Below, in pieces: positions 8,336 to 19,980 of a stretch of DNA of 64,000 nt. Numbering within the stretch: position 1 is the first letter of the stretch; the number at the start of each line of letters is the position of its first letter. The DNA comes from Noviherbaspirillum aerium (GTDB lineage: Bacteria > Pseudomonadota > Gammaproteobacteria > Burkholderiales > Burkholderiaceae_D): NCBI RefSeq assembly GCF_008929045.1, contig NZ_VFAH01000003.1:62001-126000 (forward strand). The letters run 5' to 3'. A model generated the notes under the pieces. The model saw only the letters and a program-made list of their open reading frames with translations, was not told the DNA's origin and made no database searches. The translations under genes were made by a program, and so were the position numbers.

Positions 8336-10411
8336 TTATTTGGCAAACGACGGGAACGGCATGAAATAGATCAGGAAGCCCAGCACGCCAATGATCATCA
8401 CGAAGGCGTAATGGTAGATGTATCCGGACTGCAGATGACGAATCACCGTGGAGAACCATCCCACCGCCTTGGCACTGCCATTGACGATCAGTCCGTCGAT
8501 CAGCGTGCGGTCGCCCACTTTCCACAGCCCGCCTCCCAATACGCGCGCGCCGGAACCGAAGACTACCTCATTGAACTTGTCCATGTAGTACTTGTTTTCC
8601 AGGATCGTATAGATGCCATGGAACTTGCTGTAGAACCACGCAGGAACCCTGGGATTGATCATGTAGCAGTAATACGCGGCTGCGACCCCGGCCAGTGCCA
8701 GGTAGAACGGCGCCGTCGAGAATGCATGCAGACCCATCGCCGTGGCGCCATGGAATTTTTCACCCAGGAGCTGCATTGCCTTGTGCGACTCGCCGACGAA
8801 GATCACGTCCTTGAAGAAGTCGCCGTACAGCATCGGACCGATGGCGATGAAGCCGATCAGGACGGATGGAATGGCCAGCAGGATCAGTGGCAAAGTCACG
8901 ACGAACGGCGCCTCATGCGGCTTTTCGCCAGGTGCAAGGCCGTGGTGATGATGTGCGTCGTGCGCATTGTCATGCTCTTCGTGCGCGTCGTGCGCATCAT
9001 GCCCGTGATGATCATGATGGCCGTGCGCCTTGCCGAAACGTTCTTCGCCGTGGAAAACGAGGAAATACATCCGGAAGGAATAAAAAGCCGTGACGAAGAC
9101 ACCGGCCAGCACGGCGAAGTTGGCGAAACCGGAACCCCAGATATGGCTTTCATGCACGGCTTCGATGATGCTGTCCTTCGAATAGAAACCGGAGAAGAAC
9201 GGCGTTCCGATCAGGGCCAGCGAACCGAGCAGCGAGGTGATCCAGGTGATCGGCATGTACTTGCGCAGGCCACCCATGTTGCGGATATCCTGGTCGTGGT
9301 GCATGCCGATGATGACGGCGCCGGCACCAAGGAACAGCAGCGCCTTGAAGAAAGCATGCGTCATCAGATGGAACACCGCTACCGAGTAGGCGGACGCGCC
9401 GAGAGCGACCGTCATGTATCCCAGCTGCGAAAGCGTTGAATATGCCACCACCCGCTTGATGTCATTCTGGATGATGCCGAGGAAACCCATGAACAGCGCG
9501 GTAATCGAGCCGATTACCAACACGAAGGACAGAGCGGTGTCGGACAGTTCGAACAGCGGCGACATGCGGGCCACCATGAAGATACCGGCTGTCACCATCG
9601 TGGCAGCATGGATCAGCGCGGAAATCGGTGTCGGACCTTCCATCGAATCAGGCAGCCAGACGTGCAGCGGAAACTGGGCCGATTTACCCATCGCACCGAT
9701 GAACAGGCAGATGCATGCCACGGTGATCAGCATCCAGTCGGTACCGGGAAGCAGCAGCTTGGCCAGTTCATCCTTCTTGGCAAAGACTTCGCCGTAATTC
9801 ATGGAACCTGCGTACGCAAGCAGCAGGCCGATGCCGAGAATGAAACCGAAATCGCCCACACGGTTGACCAGGAAGGCCTTCATGTTCGCGTAGATTGCAG
9901 TAGGACGGGTGTACCAGAAACCGATCAGCAGATACGAAACCAGACCGACCGCTTCCCAGCCGAAGAACAACTGCAGGAAGTTGTTGCTCATGACGAGCAT
10001 CAGCATCGAGAAGGTGAACAGGGAAATGTACGAGAAGAAGCGATTGTAGCCTTCGTCATCCGCCATGTAGCCGATCGTGTAGATGTGCACCATCAGCGAC
10101 ACGGACGTCACGACGCACATCATCATTGCAGTCAGGCTGTCGACCAGGAAACCGATCTCCAGCTTGAGCCCCATCACGGTCATCCAGTTGTAGATGGTGC
10201 CGTTGTATGTGGCGCCGTCCATCACAGCCAGCAAGGTCTGGACAGAAATGATGAATGCGATCAGGACGCCAAGAATGGTGGCCGAGTGCGATGCGGTACG
10301 GCCAATCTTGTTGCCGAAAAACTTGGTTCCCAACAGGCCCGCGATTGCAGAACCTGCCAGTGGTGCCAGCGGCACAGCCAAGAGTAGATGTGGGTTGAGT
10401 TGCCCCGCCAT
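8336..10411 (-). CDS. nuoL: NADH-quinone oxidoreductase subunit L
   Basis: NuoL is the distal proton-pumping subunit of complex I, with the long lateral helix that runs along the membrane arm. The 691-residue product carries the family core (FFGWEAVGLVSYLLIGFW, PLHVWLPDSMEGPTPISAL, NDIKRVVAYSTLSQLGYM). An unusual feature is a hydrophilic loop at about residues 459-490, coded by 8941-9033, that holds 14 histidines within 28 residues, mixed with Asp and Ala. Similar His-rich loops are known in some betaproteobacterial NuoL proteins, and their use is unclear. The ATG start lies 27 bases behind nuoK. Confidence 0.97.
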   Translation of the reverse strand: MAGQLNPHLLLAVPLAPLAGSAIAGLLGTKFFGNKIGRTASHSATILGVLIAFIISVQTLLAVMDGATYNGTIYNWMTVMGLKLEIGFLVDSLTAMMMCVVTSVSLMVHIYTIGYMADDEGYNRFFSYISLFTFSMLMLVMSNNFLQLFFGWEAVGLVSYLLIGFWYTRPTAIYANMKAFLVNRVGDFGFILGIGLLLAYAGSMNYGEVFAKKDELAKLLLPGTDWMLITVACICLFIGAMGKSAQFPLHVWLPDSMEGPTPISALIHAATMVTAGIFMVARMSPLFELSDTALSFVLVIGSITALFMGFLGIIQNDIKRVVAYSTLSQLGYMTVALGASAYSVAVFHLMTHAFFKALLFLGAGAVIIGMHHDQDIRNMGGLRKYMPITWITSLLGSLALIGTPFFSGFYSKDSIIEAVHESHIWGSGFANFAVLAGVFVTAFYSFRMYFLVFHGEERFGKAHGHHDHHGHDAHDAHEEHDNAHDAHHHHGLAPGEKPHEAPFVVTLPLILLAIPSVLIGFIAIGPMLYGDFFKDVIFVGESHKAMQLLGEKFHGATAMGLHAFSTAPFYLALAGVAAAYYCYMINPRVPAWFYSKFHGIYTILENKYYMDKFNEVVFGSGARVLGGGLWKVGDRTLIDGLIVNGSAKAVGWFSTVIRHLQSGYIYHYAFVMIIGVLGFLIYFMPFPSFAK

Positions 10412-10438
10412 GATGGACCTTATCCGTTATTTTTCTGG

Positions 10439-10747
10439 TTAACCTTTGAGACTATCGAGATCTTCCACATTGATGGTGTCCAGATTACGGAACAGCACCA
10501 CCAGGATGGCAAGACCGATCGCGGATTCCGCTGCAGCCACCGTCAGAATGAAGAAGACGAAAATCTGCCCTGCCGCATCGCCGAGATAATGCGAGAAGGC
10601 GATGAAATTCATGTTCACCGCCAGCAGCATCAGTTCAATTGCCATCAGCAATACGATGATGTTCTTGCGGTTCAGGAAGATGCCGACGATCGAGATGGCG
10701 AAAAGGATCGCGCCAAGGATCAGATAATGTGCAAGTGAAAGAGCCAC
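10439..10747 (-). CDS. nuoK: NADH-quinone oxidoreductase subunit K
   Basis: NuoK is a small three-helix subunit of the complex I membrane arm. The 102-residue product has the two conserved membrane glutamates, in [18 protein letters not shown] and in [19 protein letters not shown]. It starts at a GTG (10745-10747) with a usable ribosome binding site (AAGGAA). It follows nuoJ by 12 bases and precedes nuoL by 27. Confidence 0.97.
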   Translation of the reverse strand: MALSLAHYLILGAILFAISIVGIFLNRKNIIVLLMAIELMLLAVNMNFIAFSHYLGDAAGQIFVFFILTVAAAESAIGLAILVVLFRNLDTINVEDLDSLKG

Positions 10748-10759
10748 GGTGCGATTTCC

Positions 10760-11404
10760 TTATTGTTTTTCTGCGGCGGAAGCCGGTGCGCTGGCACTGC
10801 CGTTCGCGCGCTCGGATTCGGCCTTCATGCTGACCATGCGGATACGGTCGTTGCGCTTGACCTTGACCGCTGCGGCAGGATCGAAGTACTTCGAGTCCTT
10901 GCGGCGGCGCAGGGTCAGGGCCACGGCCGCCACGATCGCCACCAGGAGCACGACCGCCGCGATTTCAAACGCATAGATGTACTCGGTATAGATCAGCTTG
11001 CCCAGCTCCTTGGTGTCGCCGATGTTGGCGGACGCCGCAGGCGCCTGTGCCGCCGGATCCCAGAAACCATGGAACAGCACGGCAGCCATCTGAAGAACGA
11101 TGAGCACGCCGACGCCGGCAGCCAGCGGGAAGTAACCCCAGAAGCCCTCGCGCATCTTGCCGATATCGATATCGAGCATCATCACGACAAACAGGAAAAG
11201 CACCATGACCGCGCCCACATACACGAGCACCAGCACGATGGCCAGGAACTCGGCTCTCAGCAGCATCCAGATGCCTGCGGCCGAAAAGAAGGAAAGCACC
11301 AAGAACAGCGCGGCATGCACGGGATTGCGTGCGGTGATGACACGAATCGCGGCAAGTATCAGAATTGCCGAGAACGCGTAGAACAAAGCAGTTTTAAATT
11401 CCAT
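10760..11404 (-). CDS. nuoJ: NADH-quinone oxidoreductase subunit J
   Basis: NuoJ is a five-helix membrane subunit of complex I near the quinone tunnel. The 214-residue product has the conserved third helix with its bulge region (LAIVLVLVYVGAVMVLFLFVVM). Behind the last helix there is a hydrophilic tail of about 45 residues, rich in Lys, Ser and Ala (from about residue 168), which is the length usual in betaproteobacteria. The ATG at 11402-11404 opens with MEFKTALFYAFS. It lies 44 bases behind nuoI. Confidence 0.96.
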   Translation of the reverse strand: MEFKTALFYAFSAILILAAIRVITARNPVHAALFLVLSFFSAAGIWMLLRAEFLAIVLVLVYVGAVMVLFLFVVMMLDIDIGKMREGFWGYFPLAAGVGVLIVLQMAAVLFHGFWDPAAQAPAASANIGDTKELGKLIYTEYIYAFEIAAVVLLVAIVAAVALTLRRRKDSKYFDPAAAVKVKRNDRIRMVSMKAESERANGSASAPASAAEKQ

Positions 11405-11448
11405 AATCGACCAAGTGAGTCAGCTTTACGAAGGCCTGACGGCCGGCA

Positions 11449-11937
11449 TCAACGATATGCGGCGTCGGCTGCTCGGGCAGCGGCAATGTCCTTTTCATAA
11501 CGATCGCCGACAGCAAGCAGCATTTCCTTTGTAAAGTACAGGTCGCCGCGCTTTTCGCCGTGATATTCAAGGATGTTGGTTTCGACGATGGAGTCGACCG
11601 GGCAGGATTCCTCGCAAAAGCCGCAGAAGATGCACTTGGTCAGGTCGATGTCATACCGCGTGGTACGGCGGGTGCCGTCGTCACGCTCGGTCGATTCGAT
11701 GGTGATGGCCATTGCCGGGCAAACCGCTTCGCACAGCTTGCAGGCGATGCAGCGCTCTTCGCCATTCGGATAGCGGCGCAGCGCATGCAGGCCGCGAAAA
11801 CGCGGCGACAATGGGGTTTTCTCTTCGGGGAACTGCACGGTGATCTTGCGGGCGAACATGTATCGTCCGGTAAGAGCCAGCCCCTTGAGCAGCTCTCGCA
11901 GCATCAGGCTGCCGAAAAAATCTTTGATGGCTTCCAT
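11449..11937 (-). CDS. nuoI: NADH-quinone oxidoreductase subunit I (2x 4Fe-4S)
   Basis: NuoI is the ferredoxin-like subunit that carries clusters N6a and N6b on the path from NADH to quinone. The 162-residue product shows two complete CxxCxxCxxxCP motifs, with Cys63, 66, 69 and 73 and Cys102, 105, 108 and 112. The N-terminal amphipathic helix ([20 protein letters not shown]) docks to the membrane arm. The ATG is at 11935-11937, 18 bases behind nuoH. Confidence 0.97.
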   Translation of the reverse strand: MEAIKDFFGSLMLRELLKGLALTGRYMFARKITVQFPEEKTPLSPRFRGLHALRRYPNGEERCIACKLCEAVCPAMAITIESTERDDGTRRTTRYDIDLTKCIFCGFCEESCPVDSIVETNILEYHGEKRGDLYFTKEMLLAVGDRYEKDIAAARAADAAYR

Positions 11938-11955
11938 ATTGATCAGCCTCTTTCT

Positions 11956-13023
11956 TTACTTCCAAATATTCCAGGGGGTCTGCATCCAGGCGGCGACAAT
12001 CACCAGATAGGCCAGGGTCAGCGGAATGAATACCTTCCAGCCCAGGCGCATGATCTGGTCATAGCGGTAACGCGGGAACGAAGCGCGGGCCCAGATGAAC
12101 AGCGAAACGACGAGGAAGGTCTTGATGCCGAGCCAGATCCAGCCCGGGATGAAGTCCAGGAACGATACCGGCGCCGCCCATCCGCCAAGGAACAGCAGCG
12201 AGGCAAGCATCGAGATCAGGATCATGTTCGCGTATTCGGCAAGGAAGAACATCGCGAAGGACATGCCCGAATATTCCACCATGTGGCCGGCCACGATTTC
12301 CGACTCGCCTTCCACCACGTCGAACGGGTGACGGTTGGTTTCCGCAATGCCCGAAATGACGTAGATCACGAAGATCGGCAGCAGGGGCAGCCAGTTCCAT
12401 GACAGCATCGGCAGGCCCTTGTCGGCGAAGAAGCCCTTGTTCTGGCCCATCACGATATCGGTCAGATTGAGGCTGCCCGAGACGAGCAGCACGATCACCA
12501 GCGCAAAGCCCATTGCAATTTCGTATGACACCATCTGGGCGGATGCGCGCATCGCACCGAGGAAGGCGTATTTCGAATTGGATGCCCAGCCGGCGATGAT
12601 CACGCCATACACTTCCATCGAGGTAATCGCCATGACGAACAGCAGGCCGGCGTTGACGTTGGCCAGCACGGTTTCCGGACCGAACGGAATGACGGCCCAG
12701 GCGGCCAGCGCCGGCATGATGGTCATGATCGGGGCGATCACGAACAAGGCCTTGTTGGCGCGTGCGGGAACGACGATTTCCTTGAGCAGGAGCTTGAGCG
12801 CATCCGCGATCGGCTGCAGCAGCCCCGCCGGACCGACACGGTTCGGGCCGATACGGATATGCATCCAGCCGATCATCTTGCGTTCCCACAGCGTGAGATA
12901 AGCAACGCAGCCCATCAGAGGAAGAACGATGGCGACGATCTTGACGAGATTCCAGATCAGCGGCCACAGCATGCCGAACACGTTCTGCCCGGTGCTGTTG
13001 ATGGTCGTAAACACCTGATCCAT
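11956..13023 (-). CDS. nuoH: NADH-quinone oxidoreductase subunit H
   Basis: NuoH joins the hydrophilic arm to the membrane arm and forms much of the quinone-binding chamber. The 355-residue product has about eight helices. It has the family signatures [20 protein letters not shown] near the N-terminus and [20 protein letters not shown] in the acidic loop that contacts the quinone site. Its ATG overlaps the stop of nuoG (TAATG at 13021-13025), a sign of translational coupling. Confidence 0.97.
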   Translation of the reverse strand: MDQVFTTINSTGQNVFGMLWPLIWNLVKIVAIVLPLMGCVAYLTLWERKMIGWMHIRIGPNRVGPAGLLQPIADALKLLLKEIVVPARANKALFVIAPIMTIMPALAAWAVIPFGPETVLANVNAGLLFVMAITSMEVYGVIIAGWASNSKYAFLGAMRASAQMVSYEIAMGFALVIVLLVSGSLNLTDIVMGQNKGFFADKGLPMLSWNWLPLLPIFVIYVISGIAETNRHPFDVVEGESEIVAGHMVEYSGMSFAMFFLAEYANMILISMLASLLFLGGWAAPVSFLDFIPGWIWLGIKTFLVVSLFIWARASFPRYRYDQIMRLGWKVFIPLTLAYLVIVAAWMQTPWNIWK

Positions 13024-15359
13024 TAGATTTTCTCCACGCTGATAGGACCGAACATGCCGCCGAGACCGATGGTGCTGGGATGTGCAGCTGCCACCCGGAC
13101 CACGTTGGCCGGAAGTTTGGCATCGACCGTCACCGAAACGACAGCGGCGCCCTGCCCTTGCAGCACCTTGATCTGTGCGCCCTCACCAATGCCGAGCTGC
13201 TCGGCGAGCAATGCGGAGATGTGGGCCTTCGGCGCCTTCGCATCGGTTGTCTGCTGCAGCGAACCGGCACGGCGTACGATGGCATCGCTGAAGTAGATCG
13301 GCACGTCGGCGATACGCTCGAGCTGGCTGGCGGCTGCCGGCTTGGCTGCCTGCGGCGCCAGGTTGGCGATGTTGTTCAGCTTCGATGACAGATCGGCTTC
13401 TTCGGCCAGCTTCGTGCCCAGTACTTCAACGCGAATCTGCTCCGAGGTGTCGTAATTGAAACCGCCGATGTCGAGCAGGTTGCCGAGAACGCGCAGCACT
13501 TTCCACGCTGGGCGAGTTTCGCCGAGCGGCTTGACGGTGCCATTGAAACCTTGTGCGCGGCCTTCGCAATTGACGAATGTGCCTGCCGTTTCGGAAAACG
13601 GCGCGATCGGCAGCAGCACGTCGGCGTATTCGGCGCCATGCTTGTAAGGCGACATGACAACGACCATCTCGGCCTGATTCAGCGCTGCGCGCGCTGCCTG
13701 CGGATCGTAGCAATCGTATTCCGGTTCCGCGTGCATCAGCACGTAGGCCTTGCGCGGCTGCGCAAAGAGCTGCAGCGCATTGGCCCCATTGCTAGGCAGG
13801 GCGTTGGCGATATGTCCGCCGACAGTATTGGCCGCTTCGGTCAGGTAGCCGAACTTGGCATCGGTCTGCTGCGCGATCCACTGCGCCGCGGCATGCAGCT
13901 GCGAAGCTTGCGGATGATGGGCTGCCGAATTGCCCAGAACAACGGCCTTGCGTTCGCCGGACAGCAGGCTGTCCGCGATACCTTTCGCGACTTCGCCGGC
14001 TTCGATACCTTCATAGCCGCTGGGCGCAGCGATGCCCTTGGCGGCGGCGATTGCCACCACCACTTCGCTCAATGCCGACAGCCATTCGGACGGCGCCTTG
14101 ATCAGGCGGTTTGTAATCGGCAGCAGCAGCTCGTCGTCGGTGGCATTGAGGATGCTGACCTTGGTGCCGCGCTTGGCCGCATGCCGCAGGCGGGCTGCGA
14201 GAAGCGGATGATCCTTGCGCAGGAAGGAGCCGATCAGGAATGCGCGATTGACTTGACCGAATTCGTCGATCGACATGCCGAGCCAGGGTGTTACCTTGCC
14301 GTCCAGGCTGAAGTCGGACTGGCGCAAGCGGAAGTCGATATTGTCGGAACCCAAACCGCGCACCAGTTTCTGCAGCAGGCTCAGTTCTTCCAGCGTCGAG
14401 TAAGGCGCGGCCAATGCCGCAATGGCGTCGGCACCATGCTCATGGCGAATATTGCGCAGCCCGTGTGCCACGTATTCCAGCGCGGTCTGCCAGTCGGTTT
14501 CGATCCATTTTCCATCCTGCTTGATCATCGGCACCGTCAGACGGTCCTCATGATTCAGGCCTTCATAGGAAAAACGATCCTTGTCGGACAGCCAGCATTC
14601 ATTGACCGCTTCGTTTTCAAGCGGAAGTACGCGCATGACCTTGCCGCCCTTGACCTGAACCATCAGGTTGGAACCAAGGCCGTCATGCGGACTCACGGAA
14701 CGGCGGCGTGACAATTCCCAGGTACGTGCGGTATAGCGGAACGGCTTCGAGGTCAGCGCGCCGACCGGGCACAGGTCGATCATGTTGCCCGACAGTTCGG
14801 AGTCAACGCTGTTGCCGACGAATGTGGTGATTTCCGAATGTTCGCCGCGGTTGAGCATGCCGAACTCCATCACGCCGGCAATTTCCTGGCCGAAGCGCAC
14901 GCAGCGGGTGCAATGGATGCAGCGCGCCATCTCGCGCATGCTGATCAGCGGACCTGCGTCTTTCGGATCGATGACGCGCTTTTCTTCTTCGTAGCGCGAA
15001 GCCGACGGACCGTAACCCACGGCGAGATCCTGCAACTGACACTCGCCGCCCTGATCGCAGATCGGGCAATCCAGCGGGTGATTGATGAGCAGGAACTCCA
15101 TGACGCTCTTCTGCGCCTTGATTGCCTTGTCGCTGTTCGAGCGGACGATCATGCCGTTGGTCACCGGTGTTGCACAGGCGGGCAGCGGTTTGGGGGCCTT
15201 CTCGACTTCAACGAGGCACATGCGGCAGTTCGCCGCGATGGACAATTTCTTGTGATAGCAAAAATGCGGTATGTAGGTGCCAACCTTGTTGGCAGCATCC
15301 ATAACCATGCTGCCTTCCTGCACTTCTACTTTTTTGCCGTCGATTTCAATTTCAACCAT
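13023..15359 (-). CDS. nuoG: NADH-quinone oxidoreductase subunit G
   Basis: NuoG is the large Fe-S subunit of the NADH dehydrogenase module. The 778-residue product starts with a 2Fe-2S ferredoxin domain (Cys34, 45, 48 and 62), followed by the His/Cys-ligated 4Fe-4S motif and a [11 protein letters not shown] cluster motif. After these comes a molybdopterin-oxidoreductase-like domain that has no cofactor function here. The length is that of the shorter, betaproteobacterial and mitochondria-like form, not the roughly 900-residue enterobacterial form. There are 87 bases between nuoF and this gene, the longest gap inside the nuoA-N run. Confidence 0.96.
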   Translation of the reverse strand: MVEIEIDGKKVEVQEGSMVMDAANKVGTYIPHFCYHKKLSIAANCRMCLVEVEKAPKPLPACATPVTNGMIVRSNSDKAIKAQKSVMEFLLINHPLDCPICDQGGECQLQDLAVGYGPSASRYEEEKRVIDPKDAGPLISMREMARCIHCTRCVRFGQEIAGVMEFGMLNRGEHSEITTFVGNSVDSELSGNMIDLCPVGALTSKPFRYTARTWELSRRRSVSPHDGLGSNLMVQVKGGKVMRVLPLENEAVNECWLSDKDRFSYEGLNHEDRLTVPMIKQDGKWIETDWQTALEYVAHGLRNIRHEHGADAIAALAAPYSTLEELSLLQKLVRGLGSDNIDFRLRQSDFSLDGKVTPWLGMSIDEFGQVNRAFLIGSFLRKDHPLLAARLRHAAKRGTKVSILNATDDELLLPITNRLIKAPSEWLSALSEVVVAIAAAKGIAAPSGYEGIEAGEVAKGIADSLLSGERKAVVLGNSAAHHPQASQLHAAAQWIAQQTDAKFGYLTEAANTVGGHIANALPSNGANALQLFAQPRKAYVLMHAEPEYDCYDPQAARAALNQAEMVVVMSPYKHGAEYADVLLPIAPFSETAGTFVNCEGRAQGFNGTVKPLGETRPAWKVLRVLGNLLDIGGFNYDTSEQIRVEVLGTKLAEEADLSSKLNNIANLAPQAAKPAAASQLERIADVPIYFSDAIVRRAGSLQQTTDAKAPKAHISALLAEQLGIGEGAQIKVLQGQGAAVVSVTVDAKLPANVVRVAAAHPSTIGLGGMFGPISVEKI

Positions 15360-15446
15360 GGCTCTGTTTTGCCTCAGTATGGGTAAGGCGCGCCGGGCGC
15401 GCCAGGTAACTTGTTCCGTGCCGGGCCCTGCGGCCCTTTACGCGAA

Positions 15447-16742
15447 TCAGACATAGGCAGGGACGATGCAGCGCTTGTGCTCGATGTGGTATTCGAACTC
15501 TTCACGGAAGTTTTTCACCATCGCGCGCACGGGCATCGCCGCAGCGTCGCCGAGTGCACAGATGGTACGTCCCTGAATGTTGTCCGCGATCGAATTCAGC
15601 ATATCCAGATCATCGGCGCGGCCTTGGCCGTGTTCGATGCGATGAACCATCCGGTACAGCCAGCCAGTGCCTTCGCGGCAAGGGGTGCACTGTCCGCAGG
15701 ATTCCTCGTAATAGAAATACGACAGACGCAGCAGCGACTTCACCATGCAACGGGTTTCATCCATGACGATGACGGCGCCTGAGCCGAGCATCGACCCCGC
15801 CTTGGCGATCGAGTCGTAATCCATGTCGGTTGCCATCATCACATCGCCGGTGAGTACCGGCATCGATGAACCGCCGGGAATGACCGCCTTGATCTTTTTG
15901 CCATCGCGCATGCCGCCCGCGAGTTCCAGCAGCGTTGCGAACGGCGTACCGAGCGGAACTTCATAATTCCCGGGGCGTGCCACGTCGCCGGACATCGAGA
16001 AGATCTTGGTGCCGCCATTGTTCGGCTTGCCCAATGCCGCATAAGCCTCGCCCCCCATGCGCATGATGAAAGGCACGGCCGCGAAAGTCTCGGTGTTGTT
16101 GATCGTGGTCGGCTTGCCGTACAGACCGAAGCTGGCTGGGAATGGCGGCTTGAAGCGCGGCTGCCCTTTTTTGCCTTCCAGGGATTCGAGCAGAGCGGTT
16201 TCCTCGCCGCAGATATAGGCGCCGTACCCATGGAAAGCGTGCAGCTGGAACGTGAATTCGCTGCCCATGATGTTGTTGCCCAAGAAGCCGGCGGCACGCG
16301 CCTCTTCCAGCGCTTCTTCGAAACGCTCGTATTCTGCCCAGACTTCGCCGTGGATATAGTTGTATCCGGCGGTGATGCCCATCGCGTACGCGCCAATCGC
16401 CATGCCTTCGATCAGGGCATGGGGGTTGTAGCGAATAATGTCACGGTCCTTGAACGTACCGGGTTCGCCTTCGTCGGTATTGCAGACCAGGTATTTCTGC
16501 CCCGGGAACTGACGCGGCATGAAACTCCACTTCAGGCCCGTCGGAAAACCCGCGCCGCCGCGACCGCGCAGCGACGATGCCTTCAATTCGGCGATGACCT
16601 GTTCCGGCGCGATCTTTTCGTTGAGGATGCGCTTGAGTGCCTCGTATCCTCCACGCTTCACGTAGTCGGACAGATGCCAGTTGCTGCCGTCGAGCCCGGC
16701 GAGGATCAGCGGATTGATATGTCGGTTGTGCAGGCTGGTCAT
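15447..16742 (-). CDS. nuoF: NADH-quinone oxidoreductase subunit F
   Basis: NuoF binds NADH and FMN and is the electron entry point of complex I. The 431-residue product has the Gly-rich NADH/FMN segment ([20 protein letters not shown] starts about residue 54) and the acidic FMN-side loop [15 protein letters not shown]. The C-terminal N3 cluster motif is [16 protein letters not shown], with a fourth Cys downstream. Its ATG overlaps the nuoE stop (ATGA at 16739-16742). Confidence 0.97.
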   Translation of the reverse strand: MTSLHNRHINPLILAGLDGSNWHLSDYVKRGGYEALKRILNEKIAPEQVIAELKASSLRGRGGAGFPTGLKWSFMPRQFPGQKYLVCNTDEGEPGTFKDRDIIRYNPHALIEGMAIGAYAMGITAGYNYIHGEVWAEYERFEEALEEARAAGFLGNNIMGSEFTFQLHAFHGYGAYICGEETALLESLEGKKGQPRFKPPFPASFGLYGKPTTINNTETFAAVPFIMRMGGEAYAALGKPNNGGTKIFSMSGDVARPGNYEVPLGTPFATLLELAGGMRDGKKIKAVIPGGSSMPVLTGDVMMATDMDYDSIAKAGSMLGSGAVIVMDETRCMVKSLLRLSYFYYEESCGQCTPCREGTGWLYRMVHRIEHGQGRADDLDMLNSIADNIQGRTICALGDAAAMPVRAMVKNFREEFEYHIEHKRCIVPAYV

Positions 16743-17230
16743 TTCTTCAATTCCTCTACCAGCGCATCGATTTTCTCATTCGACATGAAGCTGCACATGC
16801 GCTTGTTGTTGACCAGCATGACGGGCGCATCGCCGCAGGCACCCATGCATTCACCCTCAACCAAGGTGAACTGGCCATCAGCGGTGGTTTCCTTGTAGTC
16901 GATACCCAGTCTGTCTTTCAGGTAATGCGCAGCTTTTTCGCCGCCCGAAAGCTGACACGGCAGGTTGGTACAGACCGAGATCTTGTACTTGCCCACCGGC
17001 TTGGTGTCGTACATATTGTAAAAAGTTGCTACTTCCTGTACCGCGATCGGAGCCATCCCGATATAGTTGGCCACATCCAGCAGCACCTCGGGAGGCAGCC
17101 AGCCTTTCTCGTCCTGGGCAATCGCCAGTGCCGCCATGACAGCGGACTGCCGTTGATCGGCAGGGAATTTCGCGAGTTCGCGATCAATTTTCTTGTAAGC
17201 TTCTTGACTTAACAGCATATCGTCAACCAT
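16739..17230 (-). CDS. nuoE: NADH-quinone oxidoreductase subunit E
   Basis: NuoE is the thioredoxin-fold 2Fe-2S subunit (cluster N1a) that sits beside NuoF. In the 163-residue product the four ligands are Cys87 and Cys92 (CTNLPC) and Cys128 and Cys132 (CMGAC). I used the ATG at 17228-17230. An in-frame ATG four codons later (17216-17218) is an equally reasonable start, because neither has a strong ribosome binding site. The spacing to nuoD is 21 bases. Confidence 0.96.
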   Translation of the reverse strand: MVDDMLLSQEAYKKIDRELAKFPADQRQSAVMAALAIAQDEKGWLPPEVLLDVANYIGMAPIAVQEVATFYNMYDTKPVGKYKISVCTNLPCQLSGGEKAAHYLKDRLGIDYKETTADGQFTLVEGECMGACGDAPVMLVNNKRMCSFMSNEKIDALVEELKK

Positions 17231-17251
17231 CCGTGCGCAGTCTCTGCGCGG

Positions 17252-18505
17252 TTATCGGTCAATCTCACCGAACACGATATCTTGCGTGCCGATGATCGTT
17301 ACTGCGTCCGCAATCATGTGGCCCTTGGCCATTTCGTCCAGACCCTGCAGGTGCGGGAAGCCGGGTGCGCGGATTTTCAGGCGATAAGGTTTGTTCGCAC
17401 CGTCGGAAATCAAGTAGACGCCGAACTCGCCCTTCGGATGCTCAATCGCCGCATAAGCCTCGCCTTCCGGAACATGGAAGCCCTCGGTAAAGAGCTTGAA
17501 GTGGTGAATCAGCTCTTCCATGTTGGACTTCATGTTGACGCGCGACGGCGGCGCGACCTTGTGGTTGTCGGTCATCACGGGGCCGGGATTGTTGCGCAGC
17601 CACTCGATGCATTGCTTGATGATGCGGTTCGACTGGCGCATTTCCTCGACACGCACCAGATAGCGGTCATAGCAATCGCCATTGACGCCAACCGGGATGT
17701 CGAAGTCGAGCAGGTCATAGACTTCATACGGCTGCTTCTTGCGCAGATCCCATGCAATGCCGGAGCCACGCAGCATCGGGCCGGTGAAGCCCATCGCCTT
17801 TGCTCTTTCGGGAGTCACCACGCCGATGCCGACAAGGCGCTGCTTCCAGATACGATTATCCGTCAGCAGGGTTTCATACTCGTCGACGTAACCCGGGAAA
17901 CGGTTCGTGAAATCTTCGATGAAGTCGAGCAGGGATCCCTGGCGATTTTCATTGAGCTGACGAATCGCCTTTTCATTACGAACGGCAGATGCCTTGTACT
18001 GCGGCATCGTGTCGGGAAGATCGCGGTAGACGCCACCCGGGCGGTAGTAGGCCGCATGCATGCGCGCCCCCGAGACCGCCTCGTAGCAGTCCATCAGGTC
18101 TTCACGCTCGCGGAACGCGTACAGGAACACTGCCATGGCGCCGACGTCGAGACCATGCGCACCGATCCACAGAAGATGGTTCAGTATGCGTGTAATTTCG
18201 TCGAACATGACGCGGATGTACTGGGCGCGCAGCGGGACTTCAATACCAAGCAGCTTTTCCACGGCCATTACATAACCGTGCTCATTACACATCATCGACA
18301 CATAGTCGAGACGGTCCATGTAGGGAACGGACTGCAGGAAAGTCTTCTGCTCGGCGAGTTTTTCCGTCGCGCGGTGAAGCAGGCCGATATGCGGGTCGGC
18401 ACGCTGAATCACTTCGCCGTCGAGTTCAAGAACAAGGCGCAGCACGCCATGCGCTGCCGGGTGCTGCGGACCGAAGTTCAGTGTGTAATTCTTGATTTCA
18501 GCCAT
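17252..18505 (-). CDS. nuoD: NADH-quinone oxidoreductase subunit D
   Basis: NuoD is the 49-kDa-type subunit, related to the large subunit of NiFe hydrogenases, that forms the quinone headgroup site with NuoB. The 417-residue product carries the conserved [20 protein letters not shown] near the N-terminus, the [11 protein letters not shown] segment, and the C-terminal end in FGEIDR. It lacks the NiFe cysteines, as expected. The ATG at 18503-18505 overlaps the nuoC stop (TAATG). Confidence 0.97.
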   Translation of the reverse strand: MAEIKNYTLNFGPQHPAAHGVLRLVLELDGEVIQRADPHIGLLHRATEKLAEQKTFLQSVPYMDRLDYVSMMCNEHGYVMAVEKLLGIEVPLRAQYIRVMFDEITRILNHLLWIGAHGLDVGAMAVFLYAFREREDLMDCYEAVSGARMHAAYYRPGGVYRDLPDTMPQYKASAVRNEKAIRQLNENRQGSLLDFIEDFTNRFPGYVDEYETLLTDNRIWKQRLVGIGVVTPERAKAMGFTGPMLRGSGIAWDLRKKQPYEVYDLLDFDIPVGVNGDCYDRYLVRVEEMRQSNRIIKQCIEWLRNNPGPVMTDNHKVAPPSRVNMKSNMEELIHHFKLFTEGFHVPEGEAYAAIEHPKGEFGVYLISDGANKPYRLKIRAPGFPHLQGLDEMAKGHMIADAVTIIGTQDIVFGEIDR

Positions 18506-19101
18506 TATTTCATCCCGTATTTCTCTTCGCGGATCACGCGCGGAATAATTTCACGCGGCTCAATCGTCACGGGTTGGTAAATCACTCGGCGCTGCTCGGC
18601 GTCGTAACGCATTTCAACATACCCGGACACCGGGAAGTCCTTGCGGAACGGATGGCCTATGAAGCCGTAGTCGGTCAGAATGCGGCGCAGGTCATTATGT
18701 CCTTCGAACAGGATGCCGAAGAAATCAAACGCCTCCCGCTCATACCAGTTTGCTGCCGACCAGGTATCGACCAGCGAAGCCACGACAGGCATGTCATCAT
18801 CCGGAGCGAATACGCGTACACGAATACGCCAGTTGTGAGTCACGGACAGCAGATGCGAGACAACAGCGAAACGCGGGCCGTCCCAGACTCCGTCGCCATA
18901 GGTGGAGTAATCAACGCCGCACAGGTCAATCAGCTCTTCGAAACGCAGATCGGCATGATCGCGCAACGTGCGCATCACGGACAGATAATCGGAGGCAGCG
19001 ACGACGATCGTCACCTCTCCCAATGCCACCTTGAGATCCTGGATCTGGCTGTCGAGCGCATTGCGCACTGCAGCTTCAAGGGTTTCAATTTTTGTCGTCA
19101 T
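18505..19101 (-). CDS. nuoC: NADH-quinone oxidoreductase subunit C
   Basis: NuoC is the 30-kDa-type subunit of the hydrophilic arm. The 198-residue product is a stand-alone NuoC, not the NuoCD fusion of enterobacteria. The family signature is visible in the C-terminal half: [20 protein letters not shown], then [20 protein letters not shown]. It lies 19 bases behind nuoB and overlaps nuoD by one base. Confidence 0.96.
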   Translation of the reverse strand: MTTKIETLEAAVRNALDSQIQDLKVALGEVTIVVAASDYLSVMRTLRDHADLRFEELIDLCGVDYSTYGDGVWDGPRFAVVSHLLSVTHNWRIRVRVFAPDDDMPVVASLVDTWSAANWYEREAFDFFGILFEGHNDLRRILTDYGFIGHPFRKDFPVSGYVEMRYDAEQRRVIYQPVTIEPREIIPRVIREEKYGMK

Positions 19102-19120
19102 ATCTCTTTAACACGACCTG

Positions 19121-19597
19121 TTAGCGCGCAATCGTATTGGTGCGCTTGATCTTGTTCTGCAATTGAAGAATGCCGTAGAGCAGCGCCTCAGCGGTCGGGG
19201 GACAGCCCGGCACATAGACATCCACCGGCACGATGCGGTCACAGCCGCGCACTACGGAGTAGGAATAGTGGTAGTAACCGCCACCGTTTGCGCAGGTACC
19301 CATCGAGATGACCCAGCGCGGCTCCGCCATCTGGTCATATACCTTGCGCAGCGCGGGCGCCATCTTGTTGCACAGTGTGCCGGCAACGATCATCACATCC
19401 GACTGACGGGGCGACGGGCGGAACACAATGCCGAAACGATCAAGGTCATAGCGCGATGCGCCGGCATGCATCATTTCAACCGCACAGCAGGCCAACCCGA
19501 ACGTCATCGGCCACAAGGATCCGGTACGTGTCCAGTTGATCAGCTTGTCTGCTGTCGTGGTCACAAAACCTTCGTTCAATACACCTTCAATAGCCAT
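19121..19597 (-). CDS. nuoB: NADH-quinone oxidoreductase subunit B
   Basis: NuoB carries cluster N2, the last Fe-S cluster before quinone. In the 158-residue product the ligands are the adjacent pair Cys37-Cys38 ([13 protein letters not shown]), then Cys102 ([10 protein letters not shown]) and Cys132 ([12 protein letters not shown]), with the usual spacings. The ATG at 19595-19597 lies 3 bases behind the nuoA stop, so the two are tightly coupled. Confidence 0.97.
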   Translation of the reverse strand: MAIEGVLNEGFVTTTADKLINWTRTGSLWPMTFGLACCAVEMMHAGASRYDLDRFGIVFRPSPRQSDVMIVAGTLCNKMAPALRKVYDQMAEPRWVISMGTCANGGGYYHYSYSVVRGCDRIVPVDVYVPGCPPTAEALLYGILQLQNKIKRTNTIAR

Positions 19598-19600
19598 GAC

Positions 19601-19960
19601 TTACTCCCAATCCAGTGCGCCCTTCTTCCAGATGTACCAGAAGCCCACGACGAATTCGGCGATAAACACCATCATCGTCAGGAAGCCCGGCCATCCCAGG
19701 TCGCGCATTGCCACGCCCCAGGGGAAGAAAAATGCGGTTTCCAGATCGAACAAAATGAACAGAATGGCGACGAGGTAGTAACGCACGTCGAACTTCATGC
19801 GCGCATCCTCAAATGCCTCAAAGCCGCACTCGTACGGCGACAGTTTTTCCACGTCCGGCTTGTGCGGCGCCAGCACACGTCCGAGCACCTGCGGAACTAC
19901 GCCGACACCGATGCCGACAAGAATGAACAAAAGTATGGGGAAATAATTTTCGAGGTTCAC
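19601..19960 (-). CDS. nuoA: NADH-quinone oxidoreductase subunit A
   Basis: NuoA is a three-helix subunit near the quinone tunnel. The 119-residue product has the conserved loop [20 protein letters not shown], with the Cys that switches exposure in the active/deactive change of complex I, and the helix with [11 protein letters not shown]. The first codon is a GTG at 19958-19960. The bases just upstream (CTTCCTATC on the coding strand) hold no purine-rich ribosome binding site. This is odd for the first gene of such a large operon. Confidence 0.96.
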   Translation of the reverse strand: MNLENYFPILLFILVGIGVGVVPQVLGRVLAPHKPDVEKLSPYECGFEAFEDARMKFDVRYYLVAILFILFDLETAFFFPWGVAMRDLGWPGFLTMMVFIAEFVVGFWYIWKKGALDWE

Positions 19961-19980
19961 GATAGGAAGCGGATGTTGGT

